Shown one piece after another: positions 10,923 to 19,653 of a stretch of 42,011 nucleotides of DNA. The translations under genes and the position numbers were made by a program. This DNA comes from Propionibacteriaceae bacterium. GTDB taxonomy: Bacteria > Actinomycetota > Actinomycetes > Propionibacteriales > Propionibacteriaceae. Each line of letters starts with the position of its first letter. The stretch's first letter is position 1. Below the pieces are notes generated by a model. It had not been told where the DNA came from, searched no databases, and saw nothing but the letters and a program-made list of their open reading frames with translations. The stretch spans positions 1 through 42,011 of the forward strand of contig JAOPXN010000028.1 in assembly GCA_025965155.1 (NCBI GenBank). Direction: 5' to 3'.

Positions 10923-11008
10923 GGGCTCACCCACCCGTTCATCCATGGTAGGCCAGTACATTGCGCGTACCGCGCCGCAGCCGGAAACGAGCCGCAGTAC
11001 CGCACCCC

Positions 11009-12229
11009 TCAACCCGCAGTGACCGACTGCAGGATCAAAGCGAGGTCGCCGCGCGGCATCACCTCCACATCATCGAGCCCGAGCCAGCCGGCCATCAGGT
11101 GCAGCTCGGCGTGGAGCTCCGCCGCGATCTGGTCGTGGTCGTACCCGGTCCGCTGCTCGACCCAGGCGGAGTTGACCCGCAGCACACCTCGGGCCCGGTC
11201 GGCCTTGAGGTCGACCCGGGCAACGAACCGGTCCCCGAGCAGGAACGGGTAGACGTAGTACCCGTGGATCCGCTTCGGTTCGGGCACATAGATCTCGATC
11301 CGGTAGAAGAAGTCGAACATCCGCTCCAGCCGGACCCGCTCGAAAACCATCGAGTCGAAGGGCGACAGCAGGGCTCGGGCCTGGACAGCCCGTGGGAAGC
11401 GGGCGGTGTGCCACAGATACATCGGCCGGTTGTCCCATCCCTCGACCGACACCGGCAACAGCTCACCGGATTCGACCAGCTCGGCAATCGCCTGCCGGGT
11501 CATCGCGGATCGGGTCCGGAAGTAGTCCCGCAGACAGGCCTCGCTGGCAACCCCGAGCGCCTGCGCCGCCCGGCGGACCAAGCCACGGGCCGAATCCTCG
11601 ACGGTGGGAGTCGGTGCGTTCAGAACCGACGCCGGCAGCACCCGCTCCGGGATGTCGTAGACGCGCTCGAACTGGGTGTTGCGGCGGGCCGAGGTCACCT
11701 CGCCGCTGTAGAACAGCCATTCCAGCACCGTCTTGACCGAGGACCAGTTCCAGCCCCACTGGTCCCGGGTCCGTTCCTCGACGAGCTCGATCTGACGTGC
11801 GCTGACCGGTCCCCGTGCGATCACCTGCTCGCGGACCCAGTCCACCAGCGTCGGCTGCTGCCGGGCCAGTCGCTCGACCCCAGCCCACACGTCCCGGAAG
11901 CCGGCTTGCATCCGGAACCGCAACAGTGGCTGCAGCTGGACGTCGATCAGGCTGGCGGCATGCCCCCAGTACTCGAAGAGGCGCCGGGGTGGCAGGTGCG
12001 CGGCGCGTTCCAGCAGAGCAGTGTCGTAGGGGCCGAGCCGGGAATACAGGGGTGTGAAGTGGGCCCGGGTGACGACATTGATCGAGTCGATCTGAAATTG
12101 CCCCAGCCGGTTGATCACCGACTGCACGTCCCTAATCCCGATCAACCGGTCCGGCCGAGGCGTCCCGAAGCCCTGAGCCGCCAGCGCGACTCGTCGCGCC
12201 TGGGCTTTGGACAACACTTGTCTGCGCAC
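11009..12229 (-). CDS. Winged helix DNA-binding protein, YcaQ/AlkX-type DNA glycosylase family
   Basis: A 406-residue protein of the HTH_42 / YcaQ family, which in E. coli unhooks DNA interstrand crosslinks by base excision. The N-terminal region carries FQIDSINVVTRAHFTPLYSR: the QID at residues 46-48 fits the Q-hydrophobic-D catalytic motif of the YcaQ branch (the AlkZ branch has Q-x-Q). The RLGPYD, WGHAASL and central GPVSARQIE winged-helix segments also fit, and the C-terminal part has the ALLSPFDSMVFERVRLERMF and HGYYVYPFLLGD blocks. The start is GTG 12229. The gene is on the same strand as secA but separated from it by 176 bases with its own promoter. Repair activity is inferred from the family. 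Confidence 0.88.
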   Translation of the reverse strand: MRRQVLSKAQARRVALAAQGFGTPRPDRLIGIRDVQSVINRLGQFQIDSINVVTRAHFTPLYSRLGPYDTALLERAAHLPPRRLFEYWGHAASLIDVQLQPLLRFRMQAGFRDVWAGVERLARQQPTLVDWVREQVIARGPVSARQIELVEERTRDQWGWNWSSVKTVLEWLFYSGEVTSARRNTQFERVYDIPERVLPASVLNAPTPTVEDSARGLVRRAAQALGVASEACLRDYFRTRSAMTRQAIAELVESGELLPVSVEGWDNRPMYLWHTARFPRAVQARALLSPFDSMVFERVRLERMFDFFYRIEIYVPEPKRIHGYYVYPFLLGDRFVARVDLKADRARGVLRVNSAWVEQRTGYDHDQIAAELHAELHLMAGWLGLDDVEVMPRGDLALILQSVTAG

Positions 12230-12311
12230 CCGTGCAGCGTACGGAACGGCACCGACGCTTACGGCCGACCCTCAACCTCGCGGTCGACGGGCCGCCTTCG
12301 AGGGTGCCAGC

Positions 12312-12596
12312 TCAGTGCTGCAGCGGACGGGTCATGTCGATGGCATCTGGGTCCGGCGGCAGTAGCGGCCTCAGCCTGGCCCAGATCAGGAAGAACAGAC
12401 CCAGGGCCAGCATCCCCAAGCCGAGCCAGCGGTTGATGTTGATGTCGGCCGCCTTCGCCAGCTCGGCCGCGGTGGTGAAAAAGCTGTAGAGGGTGAGCAG
12501 CAGCCCGTAGACAACGAAGAGCCCTCCGATCATCAGCCGGATATCGAAAAGCCGGGACGCGGCCGACTTCGGTGCAGTGGAACTCGGCTCACTCAT
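12312..12596 (-). CDS. Small two-helix membrane protein beside a sodium/solute symporter
   Basis: A 94-residue protein with two hydrophobic helices (about residues 24-46 and 57-76), a polar N-terminus and a Pro-rich acidic C-terminus. AAAGGAG lies eight bases before the ATG at 12596, an excellent ribosome binding site; longer in-frame starts would run into the symporter gene. It begins 14 bases after the symporter stop and is surely cotranscribed. No enzymatic motif is seen. It may be an accessory subunit of the transporter, an inference from position and size. Confidence 0.82.
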   Translation of the reverse strand: MSEPSSTAPKSAASRLFDIRLMIGGLFVVYGLLLTLYSFFTTAAELAKAADININRWLGLGMLALGLFFLIWARLRPLLPPDPDAIDMTRPLQH

Positions 12597-12610
12597 CAAT
12601 GGCTCCTTTC

Positions 12611-14287
12611 TTAGATGAACAAGAGCGACAGCACGAAGACGATGGCCAAGGCGGTGAAGCCGAGCAGCTTGGGCGACTCCCACCACTTGCGGACGTAACC
12701 GGCGTGCGGGTCACCGGCTGCCGGGTCCGGCACTCCCCAGACCAGACCGGCCAGCTCCGACACCGGTTTCGGAGTCGTCAGCAGGGTCACGATCACTGTC
12801 ACCACGGCGTCGGCCAGAAAAGCCGCGATGGCTCCGTAGAAGTTGATCATCTGCGCGTTCGCGGGCCCTGCCAGCGTCTGCCCGGCATGGAAGTAGGCGA
12901 TTTTGGGGCCGATCAGATGGAAGACACCTGCTCCCAGCGTACCGGCGATCAGGCCCGCCAGGCCGGCCCACGGGGTGGTCCGCTTCCAGAACATAGCGAT
13001 GATGAACGTGGCAAACAGCGGGGCATTGAAGAAGGAGAACAACAGCTGGATGTAGTCCATGATGTTGTTGTAACCGGCCGCGATGAAGGCGGTCCCGATC
13101 CCGATCACGATGCCCGCCACGGTGACAATCCGGCCCACATTGAGGTAGTAGTGGTCGGGGAAGTTCTTCCGGATGTAGGTCTGCCAAATGTCATAGGTGA
13201 ACACCGTGTTGAAGGAGCTGACATTGGCGGCCATACCGGCCATGAACGCTGCCAGCAGACCCGCCAGGGCGATCCCCAGAGCGCCGTTCGGCAGATAGTG
13301 GTTCATCAGCAGCGGAATTGCGTCGTTGTAGGTGGTGCCAGATCCTTCCTTTCCCAACTCCGGCACGATCACGATCGCGATCAGGCCGGGAATAATCGTC
13401 AGCGCGGGTATGAAGATTTTCGGGTAGGCGCCAATCAACGGGGTCCGCTCGGCCGCGGACAGGTCCTTTGCCGAGAGCGCGCGCTGCACCTCGGCGAAGT
13501 TGGTGGTCCAGTATCCGAAGGACAGGACAAATCCGAGCCCCATCACGATGCCGATCCAGTCGCCCAACGGGTTGGTCCAGGCTCCCACCTGGGTGCCGGC
13601 CCAGGTGGAGAATGCCTCCGGGCCGAGTTCGGTCTCTTCGATGACTCGGCGTTGCAAGCCGCTCCAGCCGCCGACGTCTTTCAGACCTATCACCACCAGG
13701 GGGATCAGACCGGCCAGGATGACGAAGAACTGCAGCACCTCGTTGTAGATGGCGCCAGAGAGACCGCCGAGGGTGATGTAGACCAGCACGAAGGTGGCGG
13801 CGAGGATGATCGACAACCAGCTGGGCCAGCCGATCAACGCCTCGATGACCAGCGCCAGCGCATACAGGTTCACTCCGGCGGTGAGCACCGCCGCCACCGC
13901 GAAGCTGATCGCGTTGAAGAGGTGGGTAGGTGCGTTGAAGCGGCGCCGCAGGTATTCCGGCACACTGCGGACCCTGGATCCGTAGTAGAACGGCATCATT
14001 ACCAGGCCCAGGAAAACCATGGCCGGTACGGCGCCGATCCAGTAGAAATGCACCGTCGACAGCCCGTATTTCGCGCCATTGGCCGCCATACCGAGAATTT
14101 CGATAGCGCCGAGATTCGCGGAGATGAATGCCAGTCCCGTGACCCAGGCCGGCAATGATCGGCCCGACAGCAGAAAATCTTCACTGGTGGCGATGGCGCG
14201 TCGGGCGAGCAGACCGATGGTGACCACTAATGCGAAGTAGATCCCCAGGATCAGGTAGTCGAACAAGTTGACGTCGAGCTGAGTCAA
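12611..14287 (-). CDS. Sodium:solute symporter family (SSS) transporter
   Basis: A 558-residue membrane transporter with about 14 helices. It shows the SSS signature regions: a first helix in LFDYLILGIYFALVV, the SGRSLPAWVTGLAFISANLG stretch of helix 2, and GMAANVSSFNTVFTYDIW around the family's conserved core. The SGLT-like layout suggests uptake of a sugar or related polyol driven by sodium, but the substrate cannot be read from sequence. The start is TTG at 14287, supported by GAGGAGG seven bases upstream. A strong promoter (TTGTGA-17-AATAAT) lies 48-76 bases upstream. The small membrane gene follows. Confidence 0.93.
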   Translation of the reverse strand: MTQLDVNLFDYLILGIYFALVVTIGLLARRAIATSEDFLLSGRSLPAWVTGLAFISANLGAIEILGMAANGAKYGLSTVHFYWIGAVPAMVFLGLVMMPFYYGSRVRSVPEYLRRRFNAPTHLFNAISFAVAAVLTAGVNLYALALVIEALIGWPSWLSIILAATFVLVYITLGGLSGAIYNEVLQFFVILAGLIPLVVIGLKDVGGWSGLQRRVIEETELGPEAFSTWAGTQVGAWTNPLGDWIGIVMGLGFVLSFGYWTTNFAEVQRALSAKDLSAAERTPLIGAYPKIFIPALTIIPGLIAIVIVPELGKEGSGTTYNDAIPLLMNHYLPNGALGIALAGLLAAFMAGMAANVSSFNTVFTYDIWQTYIRKNFPDHYYLNVGRIVTVAGIVIGIGTAFIAAGYNNIMDYIQLLFSFFNAPLFATFIIAMFWKRTTPWAGLAGLIAGTLGAGVFHLIGPKIAYFHAGQTLAGPANAQMINFYGAIAAFLADAVVTVIVTLLTTPKPVSELAGLVWGVPDPAAGDPHAGYVRKWWESPKLLGFTALAIVFVLSLLFI

Positions 14288-14334
14288 GAGATTGCCTCCT
14301 CACCGCGTCAGGGCACCGACGCACCCCCTCGCGG

Positions 14335-14363
14335 ATTATTCTCCGCCGTTTGGGAGTTCACAA
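14335..14363 (-). promoter_or_regulatory. Sigma-70-type promoter for the SSS transporter
   Basis: On the minus strand, TTGTGA (14363-14358) and AATAAT (14340-14335) are spaced by 17 bases. Predicted transcription start is near 14328, about 40 bases before the TTG start codon. The -10 differs from TATAAT at one position, unusually close to consensus for such GC-rich DNA. Confidence 0.6.
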
Positions 14364-14390
14364 GAGTCACGATCAGCCGCGTACGGCAAC

Positions 14391-14419
14391 GGCCGTACCA
14401 CCGTAAAGGTGATACGGCC
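14391..14419 (-). terminator. Hairpin terminator after hpf
   Basis: A 12-bp stem (GGCCGTATCACC pairing with GGTGGTACGGCC, one G-T pair) closes a 5-base loop, 22 bases past the hpf stop. No T-run follows on the minus strand, so it is a hairpin-only type, as often seen in high-GC actinobacteria. It would separate the mtr-to-hpf block from the symporter promoter. Confidence 0.55.
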
Positions 14420-14441
14420 GCAGACGACCCGAGGCGACGAC

Positions 14442-15083
14442 TCAGTGGTCGTTGGCCACCATGAGCTCGGTGTGCTCGAGCCTGATGACGCCGTAGTCGT
14501 ACGCACGCCGACGGTAGACCACGCTCGGCGACAGGTGCTCGGCGTCGATGAAGAGGTAGAAGTCGTGTCCGACCAGCTCCATCGCGTCCAGCGCCTGCTC
14601 CAAGGTCATCGGAGTTGCCCGGTGCTTCTTCTCTCGGACCACTAGCGGTCCGTCTCCGTGGACTTCCATCCCGGCCACCGTGTGCACGTCATCGGATCCA
14701 TCGATCACCGGCTCCGCAGGCGTCGTTGTCGGCACATCCGCCGCCGCCTCGTGCAGGGACCGAGGAGTGCGGGAACCCCGATGCACCCGCTTACGGTCGG
14801 CCGCTTTGCGAAGCTGGGCCATCAGCTTGTCGATGGCCATGTCGAACGCGGTCACCTTGTCCTCTGCAGCGGCCTCAGCCCGGACCACGGGGCCCTTGCT
14901 GATGACGGTAATCTCCACCCTGTTCGCCTGATCGTGTTGTCGTGGGTTCCTCTCCGCCAAGACCTCGACCTCGACCGCAATAACGCGGTCATCTAGCTTC
15001 TCAAGTCGGGTGATCTTCTCCTCGACGAAACTGCGGAACTGATCCGACACGTTGCAGTGACGGCTCTTGACGACAACATCCAT
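14442..15083 (-). CDS. hpf: Ribosome hibernation promoting factor, long form
   Basis: A 213-residue protein that dimerises 70S ribosomes into inactive 100S particles in stress or stationary phase. The N-terminal RaiA/HPF domain (about 1-105) has VKSRHCNVSDQFRSFVEEKI, EVEVLAERNP and KVTAFDMAIDKLMAQLRKAADR; the C-terminal dimerisation domain (about 150-213) has PMTLEQALDAMELVGHDFYL and the VVYRRRAYDYGVIR end. TGGAGG sits a few bases before the ATG. In mycobacteria the homologue lies directly between comF and secA1. Here an AKR/SDR pair sits on one side and a symporter cluster on the other. A second, shorter HPF-like gene is at 38740. Confidence 0.95.
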   Translation of the reverse strand: MDVVVKSRHCNVSDQFRSFVEEKITRLEKLDDRVIAVEVEVLAERNPRQHDQANRVEITVISKGPVVRAEAAAEDKVTAFDMAIDKLMAQLRKAADRKRVHRGSRTPRSLHEAAADVPTTTPAEPVIDGSDDVHTVAGMEVHGDGPLVVREKKHRATPMTLEQALDAMELVGHDFYLFIDAEHLSPSVVYRRRAYDYGVIRLEHTELMVANDH

Positions 15084-15339
15084 CTCAACCTCCAGTGGGT
15101 CTGTTGGGGTCCATCCACCGTACGTTACGACCGTAGACTCACAGCCGCATCGACGCGGACGGTAGAACTGACGCGGCCTCCACCCAACGATCCTTCCGGG
15201 CTGGCCGGGGGTGGATCTCGCGGGCGGAAGCCATAACTTGACGCTAGTCCTCGGCCGGTCCGATTACTACTACCGCCGCTCCTTCCTCACCGACTTCTCA
15301 GCCGGTCGAGGGACGTTGTACGGGACCGGAACCGGCCGG

Positions 15340-16311
15340 TCAGCGCGGTGCCGGACCGGACCCTGGAAACAAGGTCTGGTCAGGGACGAGAGTGTCCAGC
15401 TCGCTCCAGAGCGCGTCGGGGATCGACACCTGTCGCTGGTCGAGGCAGTCCTGCACGGTGGCAGCTGTCTCGGCCCCGAGCACGACCCCGGTGACGGCCG
15501 GGTTCCGGTGCGGGAACTGTAGCGCTGCTGCCCTCAGCTGCACCCCGAACCCCAGGCATGCCTGCTCCATCTTCAACGCCGCCTCGACCAGCTGGACCGG
15601 GGCGGGCTCGTAGTTGTAGTTGGCCTCGGGACGCGGCGCGGCCAGCAGCCCGCTGTTGAGGACTCCGGCGGTCAGCACCGAGATGCCCCGGTCCGCACAG
15701 GCCGGTAGCAGCTCTGTCTCGGCGCCTCGCTCCAGCAACGTGTAGCGGCCAGCGATCAGGACGTGGTCGATGTCGCTCTCGGTGGCGAACCGCAGTGCGA
15801 CGTCGACATAGTTGGTGCCGACCCCGTAACCGCCGATGACACCTTCGTCGCGGAGCGCGCTGAGCGCCGGAGCGGCCTGACTCAGCGCCTCGTCCATATG
15901 CTCCTCCGGGTCGTGGATCAGCAGCAGGTCCACCCGATCCAGTCCGAGCCGGGTCAGCGACTCCGCCAGGGACCGGCGTACCCCGTCCGCGGAGTAGTCG
16001 CGGACCCGACGGCGCCGTGGCGTGCCGGCGAAGCCCTCCCCGTGGTCCGGGGCGTCGGGGTCCTCGACGAGCAGCCGACCCACCTTGGTGGACACCACGA
16101 ACTCGTCGCGCGGCTTTCCCCGCAGAAACCGGCCGAGCCGCTCCTCCGAAAGCCCGACCCCGTAGTGCGGGGCGGTGTCGAAGGCGCGAACTCCCAGCTC
16201 CCAGGACCGCTGCAGGGCCTGCTGCACGGTCTCCTCCGGCACCGGTGCGTACAAACCGGCCATCGCGGCGCAGCCCTGAACCAAGGGTGCAAACCGGCTC
16301 GGCGCGGTCAC
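15340..16311 (-). CDS. Aldo/keto reductase, L-fucose/D-threo-aldose dehydrogenase-like
   Basis: A 323-residue NADP(H)-type oxidoreductase of the AKR fold. The catalytic tetrad is visible: Asp45 and Tyr50 in FDTAPHYG, Lys76 in STKVG and His133 in LLIHDP. The long insertion RRRRVRDYSADGVRRSLAESL and the C-terminal layout resemble AKRs that oxidise L-fucose or other aldoses at C1. It starts at GTG 16311, overlapping the SDR stop (GTGA), so the two are translationally coupled. Together they could perform two oxidation steps in non-phosphorylated L-fucose breakdown. That pathway assignment is inference, since no lactonase or dehydratase gene is present. Confidence 0.88.
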   Translation of the reverse strand: MTAPSRFAPLVQGCAAMAGLYAPVPEETVQQALQRSWELGVRAFDTAPHYGVGLSEERLGRFLRGKPRDEFVVSTKVGRLLVEDPDAPDHGEGFAGTPRRRRVRDYSADGVRRSLAESLTRLGLDRVDLLLIHDPEEHMDEALSQAAPALSALRDEGVIGGYGVGTNYVDVALRFATESDIDHVLIAGRYTLLERGAETELLPACADRGISVLTAGVLNSGLLAAPRPEANYNYEPAPVQLVEAALKMEQACLGFGVQLRAAALQFPHRNPAVTGVVLGAETAATVQDCLDQRQVSIPDALWSELDTLVPDQTLFPGSGPAPR

Positions 16312-17114
16312 GACTGAGCCGGCCGCAGTCGGAGGGCCTGCATGCCACCGTCAACGGCCAGCGCCACACCATTGGTCGAGCCGGAGGTGGGCGCAGCGAG
16401 GTACGCGATCGCCGCCGCCACCTCGGAGGCATCCACCAGCCGGCCGTGCGGCTGTCGCGCCTCCAGCGCCCGGCGCTCGGCGGCCGGATCCGGCGCGGAG
16501 TCCAGCAACCTGCCCACCCATGGTGTGTCCGCCGTACCGGGGTTCACGCAGTTGAACCGGATCCGCTCGCCGATGTGGTCGGCGGCCATGGCCTGGGTGA
16601 GTGAGAGCACGGCCCCCTTGGTGGCTGAGTACAGCGCCCGCGCGGGCAGTCCGGCGGTGGCGGCGATGGAGCAGGTGTTCACCACGGCTGCAGATGCCGA
16701 CTGGCGCAGGTACGGCAATGCCGCTCGGGTGACCCGGACCATGCCGAACACGTTGACGTCGAAGACCCGCTGCCATTCCTCGATCGGGTTGTCCTCGACG
16801 GTCCCCTGAGCGCCGATGCCGGCGTTGTTGACCAGGATGTCGATACCGCCCAGCTCCGCGGCCGCCTGAGCGACTCCGGCGCGTACCGCCTCGTCGTTGC
16901 TCACGTCGACCGGCACGCCGAGCAACGGCTCGGGCACGCCCGCCTCCACCGAGGCGGCCAGGTCGAACACCGCTACCCGCGCTCCTTGGGCGGACAGCAG
17001 CAACGCGGTGGTCAGACCGATCCCGCTGGCTCCGCCGGTCACAACTGCCCGGAGCCCGGCCAGCGGCGCGTACCCCGCCACCGGAGCCGCAGCAGCGGCG
17101 TCCTGTTCCGTCAT
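16308..17114 (-). CDS. SDR family oxidoreductase, resembling 2-keto-3-deoxy-L-fuconate dehydrogenase
   Basis: A 268-residue short-chain dehydrogenase. The nucleotide-binding motif TGGASGIG spans residues 26-33 and NNAG is at about 96-99. The catalytic Asn121, Ser149, Tyr162 and Lys166 (YSATK) are all present. The C-terminal region (GTADTPWVGRLLD to VDGGMQALRLR) resembles SDRs paired with fucose-oxidising enzymes. ATG 17114 overlaps the comF stop as ATGA, and its own stop overlaps the AKR start. This gives a coupled comF-SDR-AKR chain inside what is otherwise the conserved mtr-lpqB-comF-hpf block. Substrate is inferred, not proven. Confidence 0.88.
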   Translation of the reverse strand: MTEQDAAAAAPVAGYAPLAGLRAVVTGGASGIGLTTALLLSAQGARVAVFDLAASVEAGVPEPLLGVPVDVSNDEAVRAGVAQAAAELGGIDILVNNAGIGAQGTVEDNPIEEWQRVFDVNVFGMVRVTRAALPYLRQSASAAVVNTCSIAATAGLPARALYSATKGAVLSLTQAMAADHIGERIRFNCVNPGTADTPWVGRLLDSAPDPAAERRALEARQPHGRLVDASEVAAAIAYLAAPTSGSTNGVALAVDGGMQALRLRPAQS

Positions 17115-17842
17115 CTCCGACTCTCCCTCGAATCATCTGATCTATTTGCCCGGAATCTTACGGTGGCCGCAACGGTAGCGGCACCCAGGACCGACAGCCC
17201 GCCGGCCCGCAGCGCCCGTGCCGCTTCCACCAGGCTGCTTCCGGTGGTCACCACGTCGTCGATCAGCAGGATCGCCCGGTCGCGTGGCGGCTCGCGCCCC
17301 ACGCGCAGGCGACCTCCCAGGTTCGCGGCCCGAGCCGACGCGTCCAGCCCGGCCTGGTCGCGGACGCCACGCCGTTGCTGCAGCAGCCGGACCGGCACGA
17401 CATCCACGCCCTGTCCGCGCAGCTCACCTGCTACCCGCCGGGCCAGCGCCCAGTTGGCGTCGAAACCGCGCTCCCGGACCGCGGCCGCCGACGAGGGCAC
17501 CGGCACCAGGGCGATCCCGGCGTGGGCCGGCGCCGAACTGCGCAGCAGGAACCCGGCCGCACCGGCCAGCTGACCAGCCAGCACCGGTGTCACCGACCTG
17601 ACCTGTCTCTCCTTGTGTGCGTTGACCAGCCGCTTCAGCAGCGGATCGTACGGTCCGCCGGTCGCGGTGAGTGGGAAGCCTGCCGGGCAGGGAGTCGGCC
17701 TCGTCAGCGCCGGCGACCGGCTGTCCAACACGGCTGTGCAGCCGCCGCAGACACCCCAGCCCGGTCGGTCGCACCCCGCGCAGGTAGCCCCGAGCAGCAG
17801 GTCAGCGGCCGCATCCCACCACTGTCCGGGTCGTCTGAGCAC
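17111..17842 (-). CDS. ComF family protein (phosphoribosyltransferase-like)
   Basis: A 243-residue ComF/GntX family protein. An N-terminal four-cysteine zinc-finger-like motif (CAGC at 21-24, CGGC at 32-35) is followed by a type-I phosphoribosyltransferase fold with the PRPP motif ILLIDDVVTTGSS near residues 201-213. ComF of Bacillus helps pull transforming DNA into the cell. Its role in actinobacteria is unclear, although it is a standard neighbour of lpqB. The start is GTG 17842, with GGTGGAGGT directly before it. Stop overlaps the SDR start. Confidence 0.9.
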   Translation of the reverse strand: MLRRPGQWWDAAADLLLGATCAGCDRPGWGVCGGCTAVLDSRSPALTRPTPCPAGFPLTATGGPYDPLLKRLVNAHKERQVRSVTPVLAGQLAGAAGFLLRSSAPAHAGIALVPVPSSAAAVRERGFDANWALARRVAGELRGQGVDVVPVRLLQQRRGVRDQAGLDASARAANLGGRLRVGREPPRDRAILLIDDVVTTGSSLVEAARALRAGGLSVLGAATVAATVRFRANRSDDSRESRR

Positions 17843-17907
17843 ACCTCCACCCTGACGTGCCGACCCCCGTACCGGAACGCCCTGGAGTCAATCTGTGGGC
17901 GGAGATG

Positions 17908-19653
17908 CTAGTCGGGAAACGCCATCGACAGCATGCCGTCCACGAACGGCGACCATCGCTGGCTGCCGTCGTCGCGCCAGGTCTGGCCGGACCGGCCGAC
18001 GATGACCGTGGTCATCGGGTTCTTCAGGCTGACCGCCACCTCGACTGCGTTCCAGTTGCTCGGCTGACCCATCGAGGTGAGCGCCCAGCCGTCCTGGGTG
18101 ATCCGGTACGGGGCCACCTGGCTGTCCTGCGTGGTGGCTCCGAGCAGCACCAGCGTGGTGGCATCCGACCAGGCGACGTCGACGAAGCTGGTCAGGCCCT
18201 CGGTGTTGCTGACCGGCGGGTCCAGCACCCGCCACCCGTCCACGGTGATGGTGTCTGAGCGGTTGATCCGCGCGATGCCCAGCTCGGTCCGTCCCTTCGT
18301 GGTGCGGATCAGCGCCATCCGCACCCCGTCCGGGGAGATCTTGAAGGCCTTGACTCGGCCACCGTCCAGGACCAGGCTGCTCACCCGCACCGACCGCTCG
18401 CCGGTGAACATCCACAGCCGCTGCCGACCGCCCTGGTCACCGATGGCGAACAGCTCGTCATAGCGACTGAACTGCGGTCGGAGCAGGTTGGTGACCCCGC
18501 TCAACAGGGTGCTCACCTTGTCCCCTGAGGACTGGCGGAGAGCGGTTCGACCGTCGGTCACAGCGGCCAGGCTGGTGTTGGTCACCGACGCGGCAACCTG
18601 GTCTACCGGGTACTTGGCAGCTCCCAGCGGTCCAGCCACCGGGCCGACCGAGACGGTGTCGGACCTGGTGTCTACGACCCGGATACCGTCCTTGGTCACC
18701 CCGTAGTAGACCTCGGCCGCGTTGCTCGGCACCGGTTCGAGCTCAGACGGGAGCGCCGACGCGGACACGGTGAAGTCGTGGGCATCGCTATCAGGCACCC
18801 GGTAGGGCTGTTGTCCCACGCTGAAAAGAACCTTGTCCACCCCTGCCACCTGCTGGAGGGTGTGCACCACCTGCGCTGCCATCAACCGCCGCTGGACGTC
18901 GTCCAGCGGCAGGATGGTCTCACTCAGCGACACGTCCGCGATTCCGTCGCGGACAGTGACCGACACCCCCAGTGCAGTGTTTGGCGGGATGGCGGTGGTG
19001 ACGGCCGGCTTCAGCCAGCTCGATGCCCCGCTCAACAGCCGCTGGACCAGGACGGTTGCCTCGTTCACCCGCGGCGGCAGGTAGATCGGGTCCGGAACCA
19101 GCGACCGCCCGTTCCCGATGAAGAACACGTTGAACGGCCGGTAGAAGCGGTCGAAGGAGTACTTCGCTACCAGCAGACCCTCCGGCGGAGAGCTGATCCG
19201 CCACTCGCCGTTCTCCTTCACCATGTCGAAGGAGACCTTCAGCGGCTGGCTCCGGGCGCTGTAGCTACGGTCGCCGTCGAGTAACCCGGTCAACTGCCCG
19301 TCGAGCACGACCTTGGCGCCGGAGGAGGTGGTTGCCCCGGAGTAGATCAAGGTGCGCTGCTCGGGCACCCAGGTGCCAGCCGCCTCCTGGGTCAGGTACT
19401 GCCGGGCCACCCCGTAGTTCGGCTGGTAGTTCGACATGGCACGCAGGTAGCCGTCGACGACCTGCTTCGGCTGGTCACCGGGGGTCGGCGGCGCAACGTC
19501 GATGTCCACACACTCCGAACATCCAGGCGGCTCGCCGCCGGCCTTCTCCACCGGACCGTCCGTCGGCACCGTGACACACCCGGTGAGCACCACAGCCAGC
19601 GTTAGCAGCAGTGCGGCGAGGAGCGTCCACACCCCGGTACGTCGGGAGGTCAT
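17908..19653 (-). CDS. lpqB: Lipoprotein LpqB, modulator of the MtrAB two-component system
   Basis: A 581-residue lipoprotein. The signal peptide runs to the lipobox VLTGC, with Cys26 lipidated. A GerMN-type domain (VNEATVLVQRLLSGASSWL through VHTLQQVAGVDKVLF) lies in the middle, followed by a C-terminal beta-propeller-like region. In mycobacteria LpqB binds the extracellular part of MtrB and tunes MtrA phosphorylation. The frame is open far upstream, but the ATG at 19653 is right: it starts the signal peptide and overlaps the mtrB stop as ATGA, giving translational coupling. It is the third gene of the mtrA-mtrB-lpqB operon. Confidence 0.95.
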   Translation of the reverse strand: MTSRRTGVWTLLAALLLTLAVVLTGCVTVPTDGPVEKAGGEPPGCSECVDIDVAPPTPGDQPKQVVDGYLRAMSNYQPNYGVARQYLTQEAAGTWVPEQRTLIYSGATTSSGAKVVLDGQLTGLLDGDRSYSARSQPLKVSFDMVKENGEWRISSPPEGLLVAKYSFDRFYRPFNVFFIGNGRSLVPDPIYLPPRVNEATVLVQRLLSGASSWLKPAVTTAIPPNTALGVSVTVRDGIADVSLSETILPLDDVQRRLMAAQVVHTLQQVAGVDKVLFSVGQQPYRVPDSDAHDFTVSASALPSELEPVPSNAAEVYYGVTKDGIRVVDTRSDTVSVGPVAGPLGAAKYPVDQVAASVTNTSLAAVTDGRTALRQSSGDKVSTLLSGVTNLLRPQFSRYDELFAIGDQGGRQRLWMFTGERSVRVSSLVLDGGRVKAFKISPDGVRMALIRTTKGRTELGIARINRSDTITVDGWRVLDPPVSNTEGLTSFVDVAWSDATTLVLLGATTQDSQVAPYRITQDGWALTSMGQPSNWNAVEVAVSLKNPMTTVIVGRSGQTWRDDGSQRWSPFVDGMLSMAFPD

